Source of the DNA: Mytilus galloprovincialis
Taxonomy: Eukaryota; Mollusca; Bivalvia; Mytilida; Mytilidae
Reading direction: 5' to 3'
Assembly (NCBI RefSeq): GCF_965363235.1
Contig: NC_134842.1
Span: forward strand, 8,273,112 to 8,337,111
Length of the DNA: 64,000 nt
The notes below the pieces were generated by a model. That model had not been told where the DNA came from. It saw only the letters and a list, made by a program, of their open reading frames with translations, and did no database searches. Below, one piece after another: positions 21,880 through 33,704 of this stretch (the first letter of the stretch is position 1; each line of letters starts with the position of its first letter). A program made the translations under genes and the position numbers.

Positions 21880-22030
21880 CTTGTTCTAACAGTCGCCACA
21901 TATGGAGCAGAATCATTTTAACCATCCGGGGCACCTGAGATCAACCCCAGAATTTGTTGAGGCTCGTGCTGCTTAGTCTTTCTTTTTCTATGTTGTGTCT
22001 TGCGCACTATTATTTGTTTGTCTGTTTGTT
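21880..22030 (+). mobile_element. Penelope-like tail fragment
   Basis: Contains GTCGCCACATATGGAGCAG, CACCTGAGATCAACCCCAG and TTGTTTGTCTGTTTG. The 3' end is lost. The DNA just before it (21728-21870) is similar to 47740-47900. Confidence 0.6.
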
Positions 22031-22127
22031 CTGAGGTAAAAAAAAATAATCAACACTGTTTAACAAATGAAATAACAAAATTATCAAACTTTGAGGATAA
22101 ATTTATACGGGACATAACGACAGTTGT

Positions 22128-22320
22128 CACATGATAAACAAGGTCTGCTTACTTTCCAGACCACCAGAGATCTTTCCGTCCGTTTTCGGAGAGGCTCATA
22201 GTCATTATTTTTCTACGTTGTGATTTATGTGCTCTTGTAGGTCTGTTGGTCTATTTCATTTTTAGTAATGTTGAGGTCAGTTTATTTTCGACTTATGTGT
22301 TTGAAAGTCGCTTTTGCGCT
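22128..22320 (+). mobile_element. Penelope-like tail, strongly diverged
   Basis: Keeps the order TTGTCACATGATAAACAAGG, TCTGCTTAC, CCACCAGAGATC, GGTCTGTTGGTC and CGACTTATGTGTTTGAAAGT. It is older than most other copies. Confidence 0.45.
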
Positions 22321-22740
22321 TAGAAACGCAGACCTTAAATCAATCAATTGACTAATGATAGCGTAATCAAAAATTTCATCTTATTTTATTCATTGTCCCT
22401 CTTAGCTCTGTTAGAGCAGTTATTGCATCAAAACTGCATACCCTTCGAGAGAACAAAAATTATACTTCAGTAGTTGACACAAGTATTTGTGTTGCATGAA
22501 CCTTATTTTCTGTGAAATGGTTTCGAACTGTCGTTTGTGTTATTTAGTCTTTCTTCCAATCGTGGTACTGTATGGTCGTTTTCTAACACATACTTGTATT
22601 TTTTTTTCGATTTTGATATTTTGTCTTTTTATATTAAACATGTGTACTCTTAATTGCATAATTTACCTTAACGTTTTTTCAATTTCCTGTCAAATTACTT
22701 GCTAAATTATAAAATTTAAATACTGCAAGGAAATGTATTA
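22316..22740. repeat. Duplicated block, copy 2 (partner 21187-21610)
   Basis: Second copy in direct orientation, with the two copies about 1.1 kb apart start to start. Each copy is preceded or followed by Penelope-like tail pieces. Confidence 0.75.
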
Positions 22741-24742
22741 GCATTTAACATTTCTTTTTTGTTCATACATTGAAATAATTCTTCTAAACGCGGTTTCGCG
22801 CCATTGAACTTTTTCCACGGCAGTCATATGTACTTTTAAAGATGTACAATGTGTTTAACCTTAATTGACCATACAAAATATGGTTATGTGCTATGAATGA
22901 CAATGAGACAACTATCTTACAGACTTCAATTGAAGTGAATGTAAGCAATTATAGACCACCGTTCGATCCCTTGGTATTTGAGCATGTCTATTTGTTCATA
23001 AGGTATGTGGTTTGTGAATTAAGCAGTACATTTACATGTTTTAGGAGCCAAGACAATGTTTGGTGTCCTATTGAAACCTAATGGAAAATCCAAATGTCCA
23101 CGTGTACATTGCTTTTAAGTGTTGATAAAGTTGCATGACTCAATATGTGGTAAAAAAATCAAATAATCACTTCTGACATTTATTTACGATTGATTTTTTA
23201 AATACAATTAACACAACCCAATGTAAAGAAATACAGTATCAGTCCAAATGGGATATTCTTAATCCATCAGTTCAGACTTAATGTTCCTACCTTCATGGCC
23301 ATCAATATATAGGATGATGTTCTATTGTTCATCACAATCCGCTATGTTTTGAAAAGTTTAAGATCACAAAATAAAAAAAATAGATATATTTTCTTGTGTC
23401 ATGTGCCAAGATAATTCAAAATTTATAAAGGATGAACCGTCATGGTTAATCTCTCTGTCATGCAGTTAAGTTGATACGTTACTCTAGAGCTAACTTAAAG
23501 TACGTTGAATTTGTTGAACGAGAAATACTGCTTTCTTAAAAGTTGCTAAGACAGGGTTATGAATCAATGCAAATAAGGTCATCACTCAAGAAATGTTACG
23601 GTCGCCATCATGAGTTGATTGGCCATTATGACAAAAGTGTGTCAGAAATCATATGTGATATTCTTCTTCAGTCATAATAAATATCCATCATTACCGAACT
23701 GAACAAAGAAATAACTAGACGGGTGCCGTATACGGTGCCGGAACTGCTTTTCCTTCTGGAGTACCTGATTTCACTCCCGGAGTTCGTGTTGTTTCTTATT
23801 TATTATTTGTAACTGTTGATGTAAATGTCTTTTGGTTTGATGAGGTTGGTTTACTCTTTGGTTTTGATTGGTATTGTCTTATGACAGTCGCATATATGCC
23901 ATTATATTGACAACAATGATTGAACAACTCTAACAGACCCAAAAAGATCAAAATGTCCAAAATATGGGCATGGCAGTCAATATTGTGTTTTAATCTTAAT
24001 CATTATTAAAAGATATCTGCACATTTATATTGATATATACTACGTAATGGGTCATTTTTGTTTACTTTGCGCTCGATTGCAAGTATTTCATGCATATTCA
24101 GGATCATTATAAAGGAGTTGGAACGACAAGACCCAATGTTTGACCTGGTAAGACACAAAAAAGGACAGTCATTGATTGGAGTCATGCTAAACTGTATTTT
24201 AACAGGTTGATATACGTCTGATCATTAAGTGTTGAAATGTCACTTTTAATATCACTAAGAAGTCATAAAAATGTCGTAATTGATAGTTTTTATCAAGAAT
24301 CGAATTTTTCTACATTTGAAAATGCCTGTTCAAAGTCAGGAATATGACAGTTATTGTCCATTTGTTTGATTTTGCCATTTGATTAGGGACTTTCCGTTTT
24401 GAATATTCCTCAGCGTTCAGTGTATTTAGTGACTTTACCTTTTACCTGATGATTTTGGATTGTTTTAAAAATTAAGGTAACGTTTTGCCAAATAATTTAT
24501 TTTACAACCATATGCATTTTTGCAAAATGGATTATATTTAATCGATATTTTGCTGTATAATGTCAACGAAATCGTCAATGACGTTTAATTTTTTGGTCGC
24601 ACCCCCTAAAAAAACAATTTAACATCATTTAACTAATTTTTATTTATTACTTGATTTGGAGAAAATCTATAGTAGGTAAGTAGTAACTTTAAACGCTAAA
24701 AGGTATAAAGCATATACTGTTGTGGATTTTGTTATCACATAA
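22741..24742. other. Intergenic DNA with tail and family D fragments
   Basis: A Penelope-like tail fragment lies at 23718-23795 (GACGGGTGCCGTATACGGTG, CGGAGTTCGTGTTG). A family D piece at 23880-23970 (ATATTGACA.CAATGATTGAAC, GGCATGGCAGTCAATATTG) matches 1030-1130. Nothing coding was supported. Confidence 0.5.
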
Positions 24743-24975
24743 GCAACACGACGGTTGCCACATGTGGAGCAGGATCTGCTTGCCCTTCCGGAGCACCTGA
24801 GATCACCCCTAGTTTTTGGTGGGGTTCGTGCTGTTTATTCTTTAGTTGTCTATGTTGTGTCATGTGTGCTGTTGTTTGTTTGTCTTTTTCTTTTTTAGCC
24901 ATGGCGTTGTCAGTTTGTTTTAGATTTATGAGTTTGACTGTCCCTTTGGTATCTTTCGTCCCTCTTTGTGCCTAT
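24743..24975 (+). mobile_element. Penelope-like element 3' tail, well preserved
   Basis: Begins AAGCAACACGACGGTTGCCA and ends TCCCTTTGGTATCTTTCGTC. All tail landmarks are kept, suggesting a fairly recent insertion. Confidence 0.8.
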
Positions 24976-25254
24976 TTTTTGATTGAAAGTAAATTCAACA
25001 ATGTTACCTATTCAATTTATAATGTTTTCAAGTACTTTTTCTGCTCAGTCTGATATTTTATTTGTGTTTTCGGGTACAAAATTCGTTTTGTAAAAGTTAT
25101 AAGGTTGATACAATTGTGATAATTGTTAGCATCAAAAAAAAATATTTCATTAAGAGGTTTATCTCGCTCACTATATATTCAGTGTTTTGTAGGAAATTCT
25201 CAAGTGAACATATACCAAATGAAGGTGCAAATTGGTATATAGAAAGTGAACATT

Positions 25255-25580
25255 TTAACATTTACAAAACTGAGAAAATAAAGGCACATTAGAATACCGC
25301 TGTTCGAAATTCATAAATCGATTGAGATATACAAAACATATTCGGGTACAAACTAAAACTGAGGAAAACACATCAAACATAAGAAGAGAACTATGACACA
25401 ACAGAAACACAACAATAAAATGTAACACGCACAGAAACGAACTATAATATAACAATGGCCATTTTCCACACTTGGTACAAGACATTTTAAGAACAAAATG
25501 GTTGGTTGAACCTGGTTTTGTGGCATGCCAAACCTCCTGCTTTAATGGCAATGTTAAATATAACATTAAAATGACAATAT
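25255..25580 (-). repeat. Dispersed repeat family B, 5' part included
   Basis: Reverse match to 45170-45435 and a close match to 33990-34160 (TAACAATGGCCATTTTCC, GTTGAACCTGGTTTTGTGGC and ATGCCAAACCTC in plus orientation). The open frame of 103 codons across it is part of the repeat. Confidence 0.7.
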
Positions 25581-25989
25581 TACATGACAGGACTACAACC
25601 GAGCTCCACTAAGTCAAGTACAACCTGCAATAACATTTATCATTTAAATTAAATTGATTAAATCATGTTAATTAAGACTTTCAATATTAAAAAAAAACAT
25701 CTTCGAAATCATGTAATTTATACATTATATAAAGATAATAATTGAAAATTTTAATGTTTTAAAATATATATAAGCTTTGTCAGTATGTTTGATGTAAACC
25801 AATTTTATAATTCGAAATATATAATAAAACCAACAGTTTCAATAGGAAAATAAAAAAAAAAATATAATAAAATAAACGGTATTCTAATGTATGATCTAGG
25901 CAAATTTGAAAATCCGCAATGTCTTGAAAAATAAAAAAAATGATTAAACCAAAAATATTTGGAATATAGCCAGGTTCATTTTTAAAATT

Positions 25990-26640
25990 GTAGAGAATAA
26001 ATGTCCTAGTTTTAACTCGACTTGTCGCCTTCAAGGGAAACCAAAAAGAAGTAAATTAATGTACACAAACCATAGATGTCAATAAAGAAATGATTTTTGT
26101 TCAAATTAGTGTGAAATTATCTCCAGTATGCTGGCGAAACTATAATAACTGTGTTATAATCAAGGTTGATGCAAACTGTTACATGAAATCACATGTAAAT
26201 TTATAATTGAGGAAAGTCTAGCAATAATTGGAGACGTCATTCTGTGATAACTGCTGAATTGCTGATCAGGAATGATAAAGAGGCATTGCATACGAGACAT
26301 AAGAAAAAAATCAATGATGAAAATGAAATAGTGAAATTATAATTCGCTTTTAGCAGGCAGTTGTAAGTGAATAATTTGACCTCATTGAAACCTCATTCAT
26401 ATGACCTTCGATTTAACAACGCAGCTTGAGATAAATTACGCATATATTAAAAAAAAGAAAATGAATTTAACATTCAAAGTGAAACCGAGATAAACAAAAT
26501 CTGTTTTTTTTTAATTCGATCCCCTAAAAATCATTCTCATACCGGTAAAACCTATGATCAATATACACATCAGTTAAAACAATGGAATCAAACAGACCCA
26601 AAATAATCAATTTAAACGTGGTCGTTATCTATTTATCATA
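25990..26640. repeat. Segmental duplicate of 3046-3780
   Basis: Collinear with the block upstream of BPI-like copy 1, ending at an ATGGAATCAAACAGAC shared with 3723. The open frame after that ATG stops early here. Confidence 0.75.
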
Positions 26641-27347
26641 TTTATATTTGTGTTAATATTGGATTATGTGACTGTTGGCAGTCTTCACGTGTAATCTCGA
26701 TGGTTAATACAATGACGTCTAGAAAAAAAATAAACACCCAATGCTGATATATTTTACCAAGTCAATGCATTGTTGATTATTTTTTTAAGAGTTGATGTAA
26801 TGAGGATATCAGTTTTGGTATGTTTGAAAGCCATGTGATAATTTGAGTGAAAGCGAGGAACATCAGTCTGTGAGGAAATGATCCTTAAATATGTATAAGA
26901 TAATCATAGTTTGACTTACATATCGGTGGATAACAAAATAGTGGTTGATTTATTTTATATTTGGTTTTTTCAATTGCCTTAACTTACATTGAGATAGTTT
27001 AATATTCTATTGATGTCGTTTGTCTATGTTTTTTAATGGATTTTGTGTCATGAATGTAATTTTTTGTCATTCGAAAGACAATTAAATGTATTAATTGCAT
27101 GAATATATTAAAGCTAAGGATGTCAACTCGGTGAAAATGTACTTAGATATAGGAAGATGTGTTGTGAGTGCCAATGAGACAACTCTCCATTCAAATAACA
27201 ATTTTAAAAAAGTAAACCATTATAGGTCAATTATTCGTTTAATTTGATAGAGCTCATATGTCAATTAGTCTTTGCATTCTAAAAAGGAGCCTATAACAAT
27301 AGAATTTTGAAGTCAGACTGTACAAAAATATAATAACTAATTCAGTA
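26641..27347. other. AT-rich stretch with a family C-type end
   Basis: At 27148-27260 a minus-strand copy of the end GCCAATGAGACAACTCTCCA, followed by AAACCATTATAGGTC, marks a dispersed repeat. No gene was supported. Confidence 0.5.
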
Positions 27348-27625
27348 ATTAAGGATGTACTAAGGTGAGGTTTTGGAATTTGTGTCAGATAGTCACACTC
27401 CGTGTTAATTTCCTTACAAAACAGGGTAATATATTTTGCCCCATAACACCCTTATTTCTTTTTATTAAAGACTTCAATAGCTAGTAAAAGGTAATTTACC
27501 AAAGTTTAAGCCTATTCTACATTTCTTTTTCTTTCGATTTGAGACCTGAAAAATACCTAAACAATATAAGGTAAAAATCGGAGTCAGTCTTTTTTTGCCA
27601 TTTTTAACATAAAATACATAAAAAA
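27348..27625 (+). mobile_element. Truncated copy of the TTAA-flanked inverted-repeat element
   Basis: Starts TTAAGGATGTACTAAGGTGA and matches the left 280 bp of 46648-47537 (TTTTGGAATTTGTGTCA, TTTTGCCCCATAACACCC, GGAGTCAGTC). No right inverted repeat was found, so it is truncated. Confidence 0.7.
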
Positions 27626-27749
27626 ACATTGTTTTTATTGGTACAAATATTAATTTTGTTATCAGTAAATTAAAAGCTAACTAAATATTACTAGTATGTT
27701 ATATGCATATACATATTCATGGATCTACAATCTGTCGATACATGTAACT

Positions 27750-28398
27750 TGGCATTGCACAAGGTCATGTTTTTCTCTGGCTGTTTATGACGTCTTTACA
27801 TTAAATCCATTGGATGTTGGATGTGTACAGATTGAAAGTTTAGTCTTAGTTGCATGATTTTTTAATTAGTTGTTAGTGGCTTTGAACTAGCTGTCAGATA
27901 AGTGCGAGTACTCTCAGATCTGTTCATTGTGTCTTTTTGTGTCGGGATGTATAAGTACCGGGCCGTGTCCACTTGTATTTTTTGTCCATCTGATGAGTTA
28001 AGCCTTTTTCAACTGATTTTTATAGTTCGTTCTTATGTTGTATTGTCATACCACTGTCCCAGGTTAGGAGAGGGTTGGGATCCCGCTAGCATGTTTAACC
28101 TCGCCATATTATGTATGTATCTGCCTGTCCCAAGTCAGGAGCCTGTAATTCAGTGGTTGTCGTTTGTTTATGTGTTACATATTTGTTTTTCGTTCATTTT
28201 TACATAAATAAGGCCGTTAGTTTTCTCGTTTGAATTTTTTTACATTGTCTTATCGGGGCCTGTTATAGCTGACTATACAGTATGGGCTTTGCTCAGTGTT
28301 GAAGGCCGTACGATGACCTATAGTTGTTAATGTCTGTGTCATTTTGGTCTTTTGTGGATAGTTGTCTCATTGGCAATCATACCATATCTTCTTATATT
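27750..28398 (+). repeat. Dispersed repeat family C, full copy
   Basis: Matches 6006-6624 end to end. It includes GCCTGTCCCAAGTCAGGAGC, shared in reverse with family A (20060-20090), and ends GTTGTCTCATTGGCAATCAT. It abuts the Penelope-like reverse transcriptase fragment. The 101-codon open frame at 27902 is inside the repeat. Confidence 0.75.
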
Positions 28399-28404
28399 TC
28401 AGCT

Positions 28405-29090
28405 TATTGTTTATCCTTAATGAATGCTGTTCCAACTTTGAACGTATATACAAGTATCTTGTCTTAGGGAGGGATACATCCTACTTTGTAAAGGATCACT
28501 CTGATTCAAACAAAAAATTCTCTGAAACTGATATTATCAAGATGCTTGATTTCTTGATTGACAACATATTAGTTACGTTCGGAGGACGTGTTATTCAACA
28601 GACTGTCGGCATTCTAATGGGAACAAACTGTGCTCATCTACTTGCCGACTTGTTTCTTTATTATCATGAGGCTGACGTCATGCAGGAACTTCTTAGGAAG
28701 AAAGATACGAAGTTAGCAATATCCTTTAAATCTACTTTCCGCTATATAGATGATGTTCTTTCACTAAATAATTCAAAATTTGGTGACTATGTGGAACGCA
28801 TCTATCCCATCAAACTAGAGATAAAGGATACTACAGATACAGTTAAGTCGGCCTCATATCTTGACTTACATATAGAAATTGACAATGAGGGTCGGTTGAA
28901 AACAAAACTTAACGACAAAAGAGATGATTTCAGCTTTTCAGTTGTGAACTTTCCATTTCTAAGTAGCAACATTCCAGCAGCACCTACATACGGGGTATAT
29001 ATCTCCCAATTGATACGATATTCCCGTGCTTGCATTTCCTATCATGATGGTGAAGTTGAAATCATCCCTTCGTAAATTTTACGGACGCCA
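28405..29090 (+). mobile_element. Penelope-like reverse transcriptase fragment, open but truncated at both ends
   Basis: An open frame covers the middle and C-terminal part of the reverse transcriptase: YKYLVLGRD, TDIIKMLDFLIDN, the GILMGTNCAHLLADLF motif, the catalytic FRYIDDVLSLNN (Y-x-D-D) and SNIPAAPTYGVYISQLI. The GT(N)CA-LLADL plus YIDDVL pattern fits Penelope-like polymerases. The finger region upstream is missing and no GIY-YIG endonuclease was seen. After about residue 237 the frame ends at the hairpin at 29092. It is probably inactive. Confidence 0.78.
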
Positions 29091-29091
29091 T

Positions 29092-29175
29092 GCCAAAAAT
29101 ACCGGTTGAGAGGTACAAATTTCCAGAGCCGTTAGGCGAGGGAAATTTGATTACCTCGAAACCGGTATTTTTGGC
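29092..29175. repeat. Hairpin with about 33-bp arms at the end of the Penelope-like fragment
   Basis: The left arm 29092-29124 (GCCAAAAATACCGGTT, then GAGGT, AAATTTCC) pairs with the right arm 29141-29175 (GGAAATTT, ACCTC, AACCGGTATTTTTGGC), with a short loop. It replaces the sequence that normally follows GGACGCCAT in the element. Confidence 0.75.
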
Positions 29176-29890
29176 AAATACCTCTTGTAAGCATGATATA
29201 ATTGTTTAATTCCACCGAATGTTCCACCTCAGAAAGTTTATTATAATCAGGTATCATATGAAATTTCGACTTTAATGTATAATTTTTGTATACACTGTAG
29301 CTGTGCTCTTTTGCGCAGTCAAATTGCATTGACTGTATAATCATTTCTTATCATTTTTTTTATGTACAGTCACTGACTGTATATATATATCTCCCTTTTT
29401 ATGATAATAAGCTGGTTCTCGGCTGACTACTTCACTTTGTTCATCAGTGTCAGTGAAGCGTAATTCAAGTGGATTCCAATTTTATGTGACCGGTTGACAA
29501 TTCGTTTCCGTTGAGTTTTATTTATGACGTCATTCCCAAAATGTTTACGTCATTCGCTCCAAATTCAATAATGATACTTTTTATCCTAAATATTTCATCT
29601 GGAACCATATATTTAGAATGACCATGAATTTGTCATATCAGAATAGAAATAATTCATTGAGTTATTTTTAGACATGGTATTCCCATTCTGCCATGGTATT
29701 TGCTAGGGTATTTCCCATCTGCCATGGTATTTGCTAGCAAATACCCCGGCACATGGAATTCCCTAATGGCAAATACCCCGGCAGAGAAAAGAAAATCTCA
29801 ATATATAGAATTGGTGAAAAATACCATGTTTCTCATCCAATCAAAATACAGCATTATTACATAAGGTGGAATTAACTGTATTATACTACT
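29176..29890. mobile_element. Possible fold-back element continuing from the hairpin
   Basis: TTTAATTCCACCGAATG and neighbours near 29210 reappear in reverse near 29865 (AAGGTGGAATTAACTG). At 29665-29780 is a cluster of GCCATGGTATTTGCTAG and GCAAATACCCCGGCA words facing each other. Together with the 29092 hairpin this suggests one inverted-repeat element of about 800 bp. No transposase frame was found. Confidence 0.45.
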
Positions 29891-30839
29891 TACAAAATGA
29901 ATGTCTTCATTTATGAACATCATAAATATGACAAACAAGGAGAGGACAGTAAAGTATTTCATTTTAGGACATGAACTACTTGTTCTGTTCTAATGTAATA
30001 AACATGCTTACCACAAATTAACACAACAATCAATTCTAAAGAAATTCTCTTCAAGACAGGTAATTTTCCAAATAAGACAAACAAGTTTGCAGTAACAGGG
30101 AATATTGCTTTTATCTCACACAAGGACAAGAGTGTTGTTGTTAGACGTTTTAGAATTCTTCTGTCTTAAAAATCTAAAGATGGTTTATAGTCTGTGAGCA
30201 GGTGTGACAGCTGCAGCCGTTCTGAAATAAATGATAGACTATTTAAGAAACACAATAGATTGACTTCTAAAACTTTCGAATATAGGTATGTTCAAGTAAA
30301 CAACCTACATATTCACTGATGGATTATGGAAAAATTAAGAGAAAAAAAGGTATCTTTGTCATGTTTGTTGTCGAAAATAAACACCTGCTTTATCCATTCA
30401 TTGTACATGGCTCCATCACATCAAATATACAGAGAAGATGTTTGAAGAACAAGTTGCCAAAATTTATTCAACCAATTGAAGGAAGATGGCTTGTGGATGG
30501 AATTGTTTATGTACTGAACTGTTATGTAGGGGGTCGAATAATTGTACACATCAGCTGAAACAAGACAAGTTAAATTAAAATGAAAAGTGTTTATTTTATT
30601 TAATCTGCAAATATGAGAACAATATTAATAACATCACAAATGGTATGACATTCATCGCGTTTTGTTTATTATTGTATTGTCTTAAACATGTTAAATAGTC
30701 AGCCTTTTGTTTGTGTATGTTTAATACTCACCGTGAACATTTGTATTAAAGTTTTAATTATCTTTTGTATCAATAATTCAGTCTAGGAAAAATTAAATTT
30801 ATACTGTTTGTGCTGTTATGAAATTTTCATAAATGAAAA
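29891..30839. other. No supported gene
   Basis: An open frame at 30319-30558 (79 codons, basic start, no domain recognised) is the only candidate. It has no splice or promoter signal that I could tie to it. Confidence 0.4.
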
Positions 30840-30842
30840 ATA

Positions 30843-31262
30843 GGGGAAAACATTTCCTAAAGGGAAATTTGATGTTCAGAAATTTCCTTAGAGGAAATTT
30901 GAAGAACAATGATTTCCTTAGAGGAAATGTGTTGTCTTGAATTTTCCCTTAAGGATAATTGTTTGTCAAAAATTTTCTCACAGGAAAATGTATTCCCTCA
31001 AAGGAAATTTTGAAGCTACAAATTTACTCAAAGGAAATAGAATTTACTCAAAGGAAATAGAATTTACTCAAAGGAAATAGAATTTACTCAAAGGAAAATT
31101 TGAAGCCGCAAATTTCCTCAAAGGAAAAAGAATTTCCTCAAAGGAAATAGAATTTCCTCTAAGGAAATAGAATTTCCTAAAAGGAAATATTTATGCAGCG
31201 AATTCCCTAAGGGAAATCTGTTTCCCTTGAGATAAAAACAATTTTCCTTGAGGAAAAATCTT
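30843..31262. repeat. Array of short imperfect palindromes (TTTCCT-n-AGGAAA type)
   Basis: About twenty near-copies of an 18-20 bp unit of the form AATTTCCTCAAAGGAAATAG. The unit core TTTCC...GGAAA is its own reverse complement. Spacing is irregular on the left (30843-31010) and regular in the middle (31020-31190), where several units are identical (AATTTACTCAAAGGAAATAG). Variants CCCTAAGGG and CTTGAGG keep the symmetry. Confidence 0.85.
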
Positions 31263-31599
31263 ATTGAAAAAAATGGACATAACTTTTTCAACAGTGGTGC
31301 TAGAGCCAACAAATTTTAGGACAAATATCAGGGAACCAATATCATTTTGACTTAAATCCAAAAATTAAGGTGACAACTTTTGCAATCAGCGGAATTGCAA
31401 ACTTGTTCCGGAGACTGTAAATGATTCTGACAAATAATCAGTTTCAAAGAACCTTGATATATAATCCATATACTCTCTCTTTGTTACTATTGAAGGACAA
31501 GGAGAACTCATTTCTGATACATGTTTTGAGCTACGTTTAAGCCTAGAAAGTAAGTCCACAACTATCTTTATAAAAAAAATACGTATACGCAACCAGTTG
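31263..31599. other. No recognised feature
   Basis: Flank between the palindrome array and a Penelope-like tail. No gene was supported. Confidence 0.4.
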
Positions 31600-33020
31600 T
31601 AAAAGAGGGACGAAAGATACCAAAGGGACAGTCATACTCATAAATCTAAAACAAACTGACAACGCCATGGCTAAAATGAAAAAAAAAACCAAACAACAGC
31701 ACACATGACACACAACATAGAAAACTAAAGAATAAACAACACGAACCCCACCAAAAAACTAGGGGTGATCTCAGGTCCTCCGGAAAGGTAAGCAGATCCT
31801 GCTCCACATGTGGCACCCGTCGTGTTGCTTATGTGATAACAAATCCGACAAATAGTCTCATTCGGTAGGTCACATTCATGAAAGGGAAGGGGATTGTAGT
31901 TACGACGTAAGGAACATATCCGATATCATTTGTGAAACGGTTATTCCATAACGGTCAACAAACTCTTGATGGCGTCCGTAAAATTTGCGAAGGGATGATT
32001 TCCACTTGATAACTCTTGGTTTAATAGCTTCCTTGTGAGCAGCTACCCTCTATCAAGAAAATCAAGATAGAAAATACAAGCACGGGAATATCGTATCAAT
32101 TGGGAGATATATACCCCGTAAGCAGGTGCTGCTGGAATGTTGCTACTTAGAAATGGAAAGTTCACAATTGGAAAGCTGAAATCATCTATTTTGTCGTAAA
32201 GTTTTGTTTTCAACCGACCCTCATTGTCAATTTCTAGATGTGAGTCAAGATATGAGGCCGACTTAACTGTATAAGTAGTATCCTTTATCTCTAGCTCGAT
32301 GGGATAGATGCGTTCCACATAGTCACCAAATTTTGAATTATTTAGTGTAAGAACATAATCTATATAGTGGAAAGTAGAGTTTATGGATATTGCTTACTTC
32401 TTATCTTTCTTCCTAAGAAGTTCCTGCATAAAGTCAGCCTCATAATAATAAAGAACAAGTCGGCAAGTAGAGGGCACAGTTTGTTCCCATTGGAATGCCG
32501 ACAGTCTGTTGAAAAACACGTTCTCCGAACGTAACAAATATGTTGTCAATCAAGAAATCAAGCATCTTGATAATATCAGTTTCAGAGAATTTTTTGTTTG
32601 GATCAGAGTGATCCTTTACAAAGTAGGATTTATCCCTCCCTAAGACAAGATACTTGTATCTACGTTGGCCATTCTTTTTATGAAGCAAAGCAATACTAAC
32701 TCTTTCAATTTTTCTCTTAGTTTGGAATGTGGAATACTAGTGAAAAGAGTAGAAAAGACAAATGTTTTAATACTGTTACAAGATGAAAGAGAGTTAGATT
32801 GTATGTGCTCTTAAACACCTTTGGAATTTTTAAGTATCCACATCTGATTCACGCCCCCTCTAGAATAGGTAGTTTCCCAATAACGGTGAAACCCGTCTTT
32901 GATTGCTGATAAAATAGATGTTAATAATTTAGAAAGAGGTTTTGTGGAGCACTTGGAAGACCCAGCAATATACCGTTGTTGTAAATTATGTTTTACCAAC
33001 ATTGTGTTGAAGCTACCTGG
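31600..33020 (-). mobile_element. Penelope-like element, longest copy: reverse transcriptase remains plus tail
   Basis: Read on the minus strand: upstream reverse transcriptase region 33002-32811 (QQRYIAGSSKCSTKPLSKLL, AYSRGG-like words, MWILKNSK), then 32690-32440 (RRYKYLVLGRDKSYFVKDHS, TDIIKMLDFLIDN, VGIPMGTNCA), a broken stretch around the catalytic YIDYVL-like site at 32350-32400, then 32318-32040 (ELEIKDTT, SASYLDSHLEID, SNIPAAPAYGVYI), and the tail 31600-31830. Frameshifts and a changed catalytic region mean no single frame survives. No GIY-YIG domain is visible. Confidence 0.8.
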
Positions 33021-33704
33021 AATGTTTATAATGGTTTAAATTTGTCGAATTGCAGGTATGACTGCGACTTTTACAGGTATTATAAGTATCAAAAGGATTT
33101 GCTTGTGTTGCACATACTCTATGTTATTATCCAAGTTTTTTCTTACACCGAGTAAAAATACTATTTAGGAATTGATCGTAAGCTATACTTATATGTGTAG
33201 GCCTTACAATTTTTGAGACTTTTTGAGAAAAGAGCCACTGGTTCAGAACAGTTTTTTGTAGGTTTTTAATGTCACACTAGAACTAGTTAATACTTTAAAC
33301 ACCTATAGGAGTGAATTCAAGGCCTTCCCTGAAAGAATGATACTACATCATTTTCCAATAAATTGAAATTCTATAGGGTGCACATTGGAGAGATAATTGA
33401 TATTGTTAGATATTTTGTTTTTGCACAACATATAGTTCCTTTCAGAGTTTGTGAGACAAAATTAACCCTTAAAATTAATTAAAGGCGTGCTGTGAAAAAA
33501 TTTACAAAATTACAAAATATAAATATACTTTTGAGGATAAAGGTAATTGTCAAAGCAATTTAAAATCATTCATTTACATATGAATAATCGAACCTGTATA
33601 TTTACATCAAAATAAGCTATATTGTAGAAAATTGTTGTTTGGTTTACACCAGATGGAAAGTACAACAGGAATATTTAGGTTAAGAAAAAAGGTAGAAAAA
33701 TATA
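33021..33704. repeat. Intergenic block shared with 43290-43500 and 61290-61480
   Basis: At 33490-33690 the order AAATTACAAAA, GAGGATAA, AATTGTCAAA, CAATTTAAAATCA and ACACCAGATGGA matches the other two places. It is upstream of BPI-like copy 2, while the other two blocks lie downstream of copies 2 and 3, in line with tandem segmental copying. Confidence 0.65.

Noticed and set aside
27902..28207. Open frame of 101 codons
   Set aside because: It is wholly inside the family C repeat, whose other copy (6006-6624) does not keep the frame.
29442..29470. TCATCAGTGTCAG as a minus-strand hammerhead core
   Set aside because: CTGATGA is present on the minus strand, but there is no stem II, GAAA or matching stem I at workable distances.
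30843..31262. Array read as STAT-type sites (TTC-n3-GAA)
   Set aside because: The half-sites are seven bases apart (TTC-n7-GAA), not three or four, so the classical site does not fit.
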